Assembly (NCBI GenBank): GCA_020428265.1
Contig: JAGQND010000055.1
Location: 1 to 5,075, forward strand
Origin: Candidatus Saccharimonadota bacterium
Lineage (GTDB): Bacteria > Patescibacteriota > Saccharimonadia > Saccharimonadales > Saccharimonadaceae
Direction of reading: 5' to 3'
DNA: 5,075 bases
The notes under the pieces: generated by a model
Databases searched by the model: none
Seen by the model: the letters and a program-made list of their open reading frames with translations, nothing else
Told to the model about the DNA's origin: nothing
In this document: positions 1-4,411 of the stretch, one piece after another
Layout: each line of letters begins with the position of its first letter
How positions within the stretch are numbered: position 1 is the first letter of the stretch
Program-made: the position numbers and the translations under genes

Positions 1-843
1 GATGATGACCATATAATTGTGGATGGCAAGAAGATTAAGGTACTAGCAGAGCGCGATCCTGCGGTATTGCCTTGGGGTGACTTGGGTGTAGACCTAGTGA
101 TAGAGTCTACTGGTAGGTTTACTGCCAAGGAAGACGCCGAGAAGCACATTACCGGCGGCGGTGCTAAGCGTGTGATAATAAGCGGCCCTACAAAGTCGGA
201 CGGTGTAGACACAATTGTGATAGGCGCCAATGACGACAAAACTGAGAATGCCACAGAGGTAATAAGCAACGCGAGTTGTACTACTAATAGCTTGGGCGCC
301 GTGATGGCTATTTTGAATAACGAATTTGGCGTAGAGAAATCTCTACTTACCACTGTTCATAGCTATACAGCTAGCCAGGTGCTGCAGGATGCTCCAGCGA
401 AAGACCTACGTGAAGGTCGTAATGCTGCTGAGAATATTGTGCCTACTACTACCGGCGCGGCTATAGCCGTGACCAAGACTTTGCCGGAGCTTGAGGGTAA
501 ATTTGACGGACTATCTATCCGCGTACCTACACCAGTGGTGTCTATAAGTGACGTTACAGCCCTGCTCAGCAAGAATGTGACTGTAGAAGAAATTAACGAT
601 GTGTTTAAGAAGGCTGTGAAGCAGCCATTTTATCAGGGTATACTAGACGTTAGCGAAGAGCCTTTGGTGAGTCGTGACTATATAGGCAATAGCCACTCGG
701 GTATTGTAGACTTGCTACTTACTAAGGTTGTGGGTGGTAATTTGATAAAAATCGCTGTATGGTACGACAATGAATGGGGCTACAGTAACCGCTTGGTTGA
801 ACTAGTAGCTGACATTGGCAAGACTGTAGTTCGCGAAAAATAA
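1..843 (+). CDS. gap: Glyceraldehyde-3-phosphate dehydrogenase, 5'-truncated by the window edge
   Basis: This enzyme oxidatively phosphorylates glyceraldehyde-3-phosphate to 1,3-bisphosphoglycerate in cytosolic glycolysis. The reading frame is open from base 1 and gives 280 residues, so about 60 N-terminal residues carrying the GxGRIGR nucleotide-binding start lie outside the window. The GTG at 19 is an internal valine, not the start, because the family match (DDHIIVDGKKIKVLAERDPA) begins at base 1. The catalytic cysteine is in SNASCTTNS (Cys codon 277-279, fragment residue 93). The catalytic histidine is in TTVHSYTASQ (358-360, residue 120). Their 27-residue spacing matches the family Cys149/His176 pair. 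The substrate-binding RVPTP motif and the C-terminal WYDNEWGYSNR signature are intact. NAD versus NADP preference cannot be judged because the deciding N-terminal region is missing. The gene ends in TAA and is followed 25 nt later by a terminator, so its transcript probably stops before the antisense gene. Confidence 0.97.
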   Translation, partial: DDDHIIVDGKKIKVLAERDPAVLPWGDLGVDLVIESTGRFTAKEDAEKHITGGGAKRVIISGPTKSDGVDTIVIGANDDKTENATEVISNASCTTNSLGAVMAILNNEFGVEKSLLTTVHSYTASQVLQDAPAKDLREGRNAAENIVPTTTGAAIAVTKTLPELEGKFDGLSIRVPTPVVSISDVTALLSKNVTVEEINDVFKKAVKQPFYQGILDVSEEPLVSRDYIGNSHSGIVDLLLTKVVGGNLIKIAVWYDNEWGYSNRLVELVADIGKTVVREK

Positions 844-855
844 TCGTAAACATGT

Positions 856-895
856 AGGAAATTTAATACCCCGCTATAAAAGCGGGGGTTTTCCT
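856..895. terminator. Rho-independent terminator after gap, possibly shared by both strands
   Basis: A perfect 7-bp GC-rich stem (CCCCGCT at 869-875, AGCGGGG at 881-887) closes a 5-nt ATAAA loop and is followed by GTTTTCC. An outer pairing of AGGAAA (856-861) with TTTCCT (890-895) could extend it across an internal loop. It serves gap on the + strand. The stop codon of the opposing gene lies in its outer arm, and the - strand reads TATTAAATTT after the stem, so it may also end that gene, though with a weaker T-tract. Confidence 0.8.
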
Positions 896-1286
896 ATGCT
901 TCGCGGCTGACGATCAGGCTCAGCTTGGGAACATAGAAATTGATGTCCGGGACGTTCGTCTGATGAATCAGCATCAGTCGCGCATCGAGGTTCAGCTCTT
1001 CGCCGTGGAACTTGCTCCATGTTGCGATGAACCCGTGGGTCACGAGAAGTCCAGGAGCACGGCGTCGCCAGTTGCTCTGGAGCGTGAATGACCCGGCGTA
1101 TTCGTAGCCGACGAAGGAGGGGCGCTTGCGTCCCGGTTCAAACTCTTCGTACGACTTGGTCGTGAAGAGCTTGATTGCCGACCTCTGGCGCATAGCCAGC
1201 AGGCTGGCGTAGCTGAGCTCGCGCTCCGTATCGGTTTCCGATGTACGTACTGCGTACACCTGGTGGGGCAGGATGGTAGCTAGCAT
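894..1286 (-). CDS. Unrecognised small protein, compositionally foreign, antisense to its neighbours
   Basis: I do not recognise this family. From the chosen start the product is 130 residues; an upstream in-frame ATG at 1317-1319 would give 141. The downstream ATG (1284-1286) is preferred because AGGGAG lies 8 nt before it, while the upstream ATG sits 4 nt after a near-consensus -10 box and would be at or before the transcription start. The product begins MLATILPHQVYAVRT, is rich in Arg, Ser and aromatic residues, and shows no signal peptide, membrane span, clear helix-turn-helix or cysteine cluster. The C-terminal half (alternating hydrophobic runs such as GLLVTHGFIATW and INFYVPKLSLIVS) suggests beta structure. 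Base use is unlike the neighbours: 177 of 300 bases are G or C at 961-1260, and the 7 isoleucines of the longer form use ATC six times, ATT once and ATA never, whereas rpiB and the aldolase prefer ATA. An uninterrupted frame with a good promoter and ribosome binding site supports a real, expressed gene, probably acquired laterally. Confidence 0.72.
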   Translation of the reverse strand: MLATILPHQVYAVRTSETDTERELSYASLLAMRQRSAIKLFTTKSYEEFEPGRKRPSFVGYEYAGSFTLQSNWRRRAPGLLVTHGFIATWSKFHGEELNLDARLMLIHQTNVPDINFYVPKLSLIVSREA

Positions 1287-1294
1287 TACTTGCA

Positions 1295-1300
1295 CTCCCT
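1295..1300 (-). promoter_or_regulatory. Ribosome binding site that decides the antisense gene start
   Basis: Read on the - strand this is AGGGAG, 8 nt before the ATG at 1286-1284. No comparable purine-rich site precedes the upstream ATG at 1319. This is the main reason for calling the shorter form. Confidence 0.6.
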
Positions 1301-1323
1301 GGTTGATGTCGAAGGACATGTAT

Positions 1324-1352
1324 ATAATACAAACAAAGATATATTTTGTCAA
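1324..1352 (-). promoter_or_regulatory. Near-consensus sigma-70-type promoter for the antisense gene
   Basis: On the - strand there is a perfect TTGACA -35 box (bases 1352-1347), a 17-nt spacer, and a TATTAT -10 box (1329-1324), 11 of 12 consensus positions. Transcription would begin near 1317, about 31 nt before the preferred ATG, leaving a short leader that contains the AGGGAG site. The -35 box lies inside the left dyad element of the divergent region. Confidence 0.75.
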
Positions 1353-1385
1353 GATGGTATTTATATTTTGAGCCAAAATGGTTAT
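1341..1385. repeat. Two related dyad elements in a 22-bp tandem repeat, operator-like
   Basis: ATATTTTG occurs at 1341-1348 and again at 1363-1370, exactly 22 bp apart. Each copy is followed by a related tail ending in ATGGT. Each copy also forms a dyad: ATTTTG-T-CAAGAT (1343-1355, arms 5 of 6 matching) and ATTTTG-AGC-CAAAAT (1365-1379, arms perfect). The left dyad covers the -35 box of the leftward promoter. The right dyad fills the region just upstream of the rpiB -10 box. The spacing of about two helical turns fits two dimers of one regulator on the same face of the DNA, but AT-rich chance repetition cannot be excluded. Confidence 0.4.
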
Positions 1386-1388
1386 ACT
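1383..1388 (+). promoter_or_regulatory. Putative -10 box of rpiB giving a leaderless transcript
   Basis: TATACT ends 6 nt before the rpiB ATG at 1395. The usual 7-base offset from the last -10 base puts transcription start on the A of that ATG. No Shine-Dalgarno-like sequence precedes the ATG, which agrees with leaderless translation. No convincing -35 box exists at 16-18 nt spacing; the sequence there is AT-rich (TTTATA at 1360-1365). Confidence 0.5.
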
Positions 1389-1394
1389 TAGTGT

Positions 1395-1847
1395 ATGAGA
1401 ATATACCTGGGGTCCGACCATAACGGCTATCACCTGAAAGAAAAAGTATTTGCGTACCTGGCAAAGCGTAATTATGACGCCGAAGATATTGGCGGTTTTG
1501 AGCTCGATCCTAAAGATGATTTTCCCCAGTTTGCACAAATGGCAGCTATGAAAGTTATCGGCGACGATGATTCTGACCCGCGAGCGATTTTGCTATGTGG
1601 CAGTGGCCAGGGTATGGCTATGGCGGCAAATCGTTTTAGGGGTATACGCGCTAGCGTGGTGCATGATGCCGATGAGGCAAAGGTAGCGCGCAATGATTTT
1701 GATAGCAATATACTATGCTTGCCATCAAAGATTCTAGATAAGCAAGAAGACGCCGTGTGGCACGACATATTAGATACTTGGCTAGAGACTAAGTTTGCCG
1801 ATGCACCAAGGTTTCGTAGGCGTAATACAGAGATGGATATAATATAA
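1395..1847 (+). CDS. rpiB: Ribose-5-phosphate isomerase B
   Basis: The enzyme interconverts ribose-5-phosphate and ribulose-5-phosphate in the non-oxidative pentose phosphate pathway. At 150 residues it is the usual RpiB/LacAB size. The N-terminal GSDHNGYHLK (Asp8, His9) is the conserved substrate-binding start, which fixes the ATG at 1395. The DDFP segment near residues 41-44 fits the family DYP region. LLCGSGQGMAMAANRFRGIR contains the catalytic-base cysteine (Cys68) and the glycine-rich anion-binding loop. The C-terminal basic stretch RFRRRN fits the phosphate-binding arginines. One oddity: in the segment equivalent to E. coli RQHNDTNVL this protein reads RNDFDSNIL, so the ring-opening histidine (His99 in E. 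coli) appears to be Asp101. The gene is first in the cluster and rpe starts 1 nt after its TAA. LacA/LacB galactose-6-P isomerase is a less likely alternative given the pentose-phosphate neighbours. Confidence 0.93.
   Translation: MRIYLGSDHNGYHLKEKVFAYLAKRNYDAEDIGGFELDPKDDFPQFAQMAAMKVIGDDDSDPRAILLCGSGQGMAMAANRFRGIRASVVHDADEAKVARNDFDSNILCLPSKILDKQEDAVWHDILDTWLETKFADAPRFRRRNTEMDII
1838..1843 (+). promoter_or_regulatory. Consensus -10 box just before the rpe start
   Basis: A perfect TATAAT lies at the 3' end of rpiB, 5 nt before the rpe ATG, with TGGA directly upstream, resembling TGGT before the rpiB TATACT. A transcript from here would be essentially leaderless. There is no -35 box at the expected spacing (CGTAGG at 1815-1820), and the site is inside coding sequence, so it may be accidental. 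Confidence 0.25.
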
Positions 1848-1848
1848 A

Positions 1849-2493
1849 ATGAGCGTCATAGTACCAACTGTCCTGGCCGCAACACCAGAGGAGTATAAAG
1901 AGAGTCTACAGAAAGTACATACTTTTGCTACTCGCGTGCATGTGGATATTACAGATGGGCAATTTGCACCTACACAAACTATTTTGACGAATCAAATATG
2001 GTGGCCACAGGATTGGCAGGTAGATATACATGCTATGGTTGGCAATCCGGCTCAGTACGTGGCGGAGCTTGTGGCACTAAAGCCATACATGCTGACGTTT
2101 CACGCTGAGGCTGAGGGCGATTTGTTAGGCGTGTTGCAGTACGTGAAGTCTGCTGGCATAAAGGCTGGCGTGGCTCTTGTGAAGAGTACTGTTCCGGCTG
2201 ACGTAGCGCCACTTATAGAAGCGGCTGATCACGTGATGGTATTTAGCGGAGATTTAGGTAAATACGGTGGTACTGCAAGCTTGATGCAGCTAGAAAAAGT
2301 TCGTTTGATAAAAACCATAAATGCTGGTGCTGAAATAGGCTGGGATGGCGGTGTGAACGTAGAAAACGCGTTTAGTTTGGCTCAAGGCGGAGTAGATGTT
2401 CTTTATGTAGGCGGTGCCATACAGAAGGCTAATGACCCAGCGGCGGCGTTTGAAGTGTTATCTAAGGAAGTTAATAAACAAGGAGTTATGTAG
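1849..2493 (+). CDS. rpe: Ribulose-phosphate 3-epimerase, divergent
   Basis: The enzyme interconverts ribulose-5-phosphate and xylulose-5-phosphate on a metal-dependent TIM barrel. The 214-residue length is typical. Metal ligands are in family context: VHVDITDG (His31, Asp33), VDIHAMV (His61) and GWDGGV (Asp166). The barrel ends with LYVGGAIQ, matching the GSAIF-type phosphate loop. It is divergent: the opening PSILSAD motif reads PTVLAAT, and the NPGFGGQ loop reads SGDLGKYGG (residues 133-141). The ATG is 1 nt after the rpiB stop and has no obvious Shine-Dalgarno site, so translation is probably coupled to rpiB or begins on a leaderless message. The last base of its TAG stop is the first base of the next gene's GTG. 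A related phosphate-binding barrel such as allulose-6-P epimerase is possible, but the location next to rpiB and transketolase favours Rpe. Confidence 0.87.
   Translation: MSVIVPTVLAATPEEYKESLQKVHTFATRVHVDITDGQFAPTQTILTNQIWWPQDWQVDIHAMVGNPAQYVAELVALKPYMLTFHAEAEGDLLGVLQYVKSAGIKAGVALVKSTVPADVAPLIEAADHVMVFSGDLGKYGGTASLMQLEKVRLIKTINAGAEIGWDGGVNVENAFSLAQGGVDVLYVGGAIQKANDPAAAFEVLSKEVNKQGVM
2481..2485 (+). promoter_or_regulatory. Ribosome binding site supporting a GTG start
   Basis: AGGAG is placed 7 nt before the GTG at 2493. It supports that start for the transketolase N-subunit although the codon is not ATG and overlaps the rpe stop by one base. Confidence 0.75.
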
Positions 2494-3359
2494 TGAACAG
2501 AGGTGGGCAGCATACAATTGCAGATCTTGAGAAAAAAGCATATAAACTGCGTGAAGACGTGATAAAAATGCTAGAACATGCTGGTAGTGGGCATAGTGCT
2601 GGGCCGCTTGGGCTGGCAGAAATATTTGCAGCGCTGTATTTTGATATATTGCGTATAGACCCTAAGAACCCTGACTGGGAAGACCGCGATTATTTCTTTT
2701 TGAGCAACGGCCACTGTGTGCCAATACAATATGCTGCTATGGCAGAGGCGGGGTATTTTGACGTGAAAGAGCTCTCTACACTGCGTAAATTTGGCAGCCG
2801 CCTGCAGGGACACCCTGAGCGTACCAAGCTACCAGGCCTCGAGAATACTAGCGGGCCACTAGGTAGTGGTTTGTCGCAGGCATCTGGTGTAGCGCACGTA
2901 CTGCAGTATATAGACAAGCAGCCGCACAGGTTTGTGTACGCCGTAACTGGAGATGGCGAGCTAGACGAAGGTAATATATGGGAAGCTGCGATGTTTGCAG
3001 GTAAATACAAACTTTCGCAACTGATTGTATTTGTAGACCGTAACAATATACAAATAGACGGTACAACCGATGACGTGATGCCGCTTGAAGATTTAGCTGG
3101 TAAATGGGAAGCTTTTGGCTGGCATGTACAAGAAATAGACGGCCACAACATAGAGAGTATTATAGATGCGGCGAGTATGGCACGGGCTATAACCACTAAG
3201 CCGAGTGTGATAATAAGTCACACTATACCTGGCAAGGGCGTGGACTTTATGGAGTATGACTATAAGTGGCACGGTGTGTCACCGAATAGTGAACAGGCCA
3301 AAGAAGCACTACATAAACTTCGTACACTTGGCGGTAAGATTAGGGGGGAACACGAATGA
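2493..3359 (+). CDS. Transketolase N-terminal (thiamine diphosphate-binding) subunit
   Basis: This is one half of a two-subunit transketolase, which transfers two-carbon ketol units between sugar phosphates using thiamine diphosphate and Mg2+. The 288 residues correspond to the pyrophosphate-binding domain of full-length enzymes (about 650-690 residues). Visible motifs are SGHSAGPLG (residues 32-40), SNGHC (71-75), QGHPE (105-109), GPLGSGLSQASG (121-132) and the ThDP/Mg2+ motif starting GDGELDEGN (153-161) and ending RNNIQIDG (183-190). Asp154, Asn184 and Ile186 keep the spacing of the yeast ligands Asp157, Asn187 and Ile189. A GTG start with AGGAG upstream begins on the last base of the rpe stop. 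The TGA stop overlaps the next gene's ATG as ATGA, so the two subunits should be made in step by translational coupling. The pyrimidine-binding half is absent here and present in the next gene, so this is a natural split rather than a truncation. Confidence 0.95.
   Translation: MNRGGQHTIADLEKKAYKLREDVIKMLEHAGSGHSAGPLGLAEIFAALYFDILRIDPKNPDWEDRDYFFLSNGHCVPIQYAAMAEAGYFDVKELSTLRKFGSRLQGHPERTKLPGLENTSGPLGSGLSQASGVAHVLQYIDKQPHRFVYAVTGDGELDEGNIWEAAMFAGKYKLSQLIVFVDRNNIQIDGTTDDVMPLEDLAGKWEAFGWHVQEIDGHNIESIIDAASMARAITTKPSVIISHTIPGKGVDFMEYDYKWHGVSPNSEQAKEALHKLRTLGGKIRGEHE
3342..3348 (+). promoter_or_regulatory. G-rich ribosome binding site of the transketolase C-subunit
   Basis: AGGGGGG lies 7 nt before the ATG at 3356, inside the end of the N-subunit gene. 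An independent ribosome binding site here supports a genuine separate gene rather than a frameshifted single transketolase. Confidence 0.6.
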
Positions 3360-4354
3360 GCCATTATCCATTGGTAGATAATTTATTTGATAGTGATGTA
3401 AAAAGCGAACCGATTCGCGCTGGTTTTGGTCGTGGCTTATTAGCTGCTGGCGAGAAAAACGAAGCAGTTGTGGCGCTATGTGCCGACTTAACTGAGAGTA
3501 CTCAAATGAGTAAGTTCCGGGACGCGTTTCCTAAGCGTTTTGTAGAAATTGGTGTAGCGGAGCAGAACTTGGTAACTGTATCAGCCGGCATGGCGCGGGC
3601 TGGTAAAATACCATTTACTAGTAGCTACGCGGCGTTTAGCCCTGGGCGTAACTGGGAGCAAATACGCACTACAGCAGCTTTGAATGACCAGCCGGTAAAG
3701 GTTGTTGGTTCGCATGCTGGTGTGAGCGTGGGACCCGATGGCGCTACACACCAAATGCTCGAAGACATAGCATTGATGCGTGTCCTGCCAAACATGGTGG
3801 TTGTAGCACCTGGTGATAGCGTAGAAGCTGAAAAGGCTACACTGGCTATAGCTGAAAATGGTAAGCCAAGTTATATACGCCTAGCACGTGAAAAAACTCC
3901 AATATTTAGTACTGCGGACTCGCCATTTGAACTGGGCAAAGCATACGTACTACGCGAGGGCCACGATGTGAGCCTGCTGGGAACTGGCACGATGACATAC
4001 CAACTGCTAGTGGCGGCAAAAGAGCTAGAAAAGCACGGTATAAGTGCTGAAGTGGTGCATGTACCAACCATAAAGCCGCTCGATGAAGATACCATACTGG
4101 CGTCGGCGCGCAAAACGGGCCGTGTAGTTACAGCTGAGGAGGCACAGGTGGCTGGTGGTTTTGGTGGTGCGGTGGCAGAGTTGCTTATAGAAAAGCTCCC
4201 AACACCACTCAAGCGTATAGGTATGTATGATAGGTTTGGTGAGTCGGGCGACCCAAATGAACTTTTGGAGCATTTTGGTTTAACCGGCCACAAAATGGAG
4301 AAAACAATTAAAGATTTTGTACACAGTACGCCACAATACCACCGCGAGTATTAA
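3356..4354 (+). CDS. Transketolase C-terminal (pyrimidine-binding plus C-domain) subunit
   Basis: This is the second half of the split transketolase, expected to pair with the product of the preceding gene so that the active site forms between subunits. In 332 residues it has the pyrimidine-binding domain followed by the transketolase C-domain. RFVEIGVAEQN (61-71) holds Glu69, the equivalent of the glutamate that activates the thiamine ring. Further motifs are FTSSYAAF (87-94) and GPDGATHQ (126-133), with His132 as the substrate-side histidine. The C-domain begins near residue 190 and includes VPTIKPLDEDTI and VTAEEAQVAGGFGGAV. The first 20 residues form a short leader before the domain and show no signal peptide. 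The gene overlaps its partner by 4 nt (ATGA). The motifs also occur in DXP synthase and dehydrogenase E1 beta subunits, but the partner gene and pentose-phosphate context make transketolase the clear call. No terminator hairpin is seen after its TAA. Confidence 0.95.
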   Translation: MSHYPLVDNLFDSDVKSEPIRAGFGRGLLAAGEKNEAVVALCADLTESTQMSKFRDAFPKRFVEIGVAEQNLVTVSAGMARAGKIPFTSSYAAFSPGRNWEQIRTTAALNDQPVKVVGSHAGVSVGPDGATHQMLEDIALMRVLPNMVVVAPGDSVEAEKATLAIAENGKPSYIRLAREKTPIFSTADSPFELGKAYVLREGHDVSLLGTGTMTYQLLVAAKELEKHGISAEVVHVPTIKPLDEDTILASARKTGRVVTAEEAQVAGGFGGAVAELLIEKLPTPLKRIGMYDRFGESGDPNELLEHFGLTGHKMEKTIKDFVHSTPQYHREY

Positions 4355-4381
4355 GCACTAGCGTTTATATAAAATTTAAGC

Positions 4382-4407
4382 TATACTTATGTCATATAAG
4401 TAGGGGG
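4382..4407 (+). promoter_or_regulatory. Putative promoter, leader hairpin and ribosome binding site of the aldolase gene
   Basis: The 57-nt gap after the transketolase cluster holds TATACT (4382-4387), identical to the rpiB -10 box, and AGGGGG (4402-4407), 4 nt before the ATG at 4412. Transcription would start near 4394, giving a leader of about 18 nt. No good -35 box is seen (TAGCGT at 17-nt spacing). A small dyad, TACTTAT-GTCAT-ATAAGTA (4384-4402), spans the -10 box and predicted start and touches the ribosome binding site. It may be an operator. As a hairpin it would form only in read-through RNA from the upstream genes. Confidence 0.4.
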
Positions 4408-4411
4408 CATA

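Noticed and set aside
19..21. GTG as the start of the GAPDH gene
   Set aside because: Conserved GAPDH sequence continues in frame upstream to base 1, and the N-terminal nucleotide-binding domain must lie before the window.
856..895. Riboswitch or small RNA in the gap 3' region
   Set aside because: The element is a short simple hairpin with a T-tract directly after a stop codon, fully explained as a terminator.
1287..1538. N-terminal extension of the antisense gene giving a 214-residue open frame
   Set aside because: The extension overlaps the start of rpiB and crosses both promoters, and its sequence has the skew of antisense rpiB. A near-consensus promoter and a ribosome binding site support initiation at 1286 (or at most 1319).
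2690..3196. 168-residue open frame on the - strand within the transketolase N-subunit gene
   Set aside because: It is an antisense shadow: Ser/Pro/Cys-rich low-complexity translation, no ribosome binding site and no recognisable motif, opposite a strongly conserved gene.
3357..3359. UGA as a glycine codon (code 25)
   Set aside because: Reading TGA through would add only a few residues before TAG and bring no conserved sequence, and TGA is absent inside the other coding frames. The standard bacterial stop meaning fits.
3350..3365. Frameshift breaking a single transketolase gene
   Set aside because: The break falls exactly between domains, the second gene has its own ribosome binding site and ATG, and the ATGA overlap is typical of coupled genes. 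Both products contain all expected motifs.
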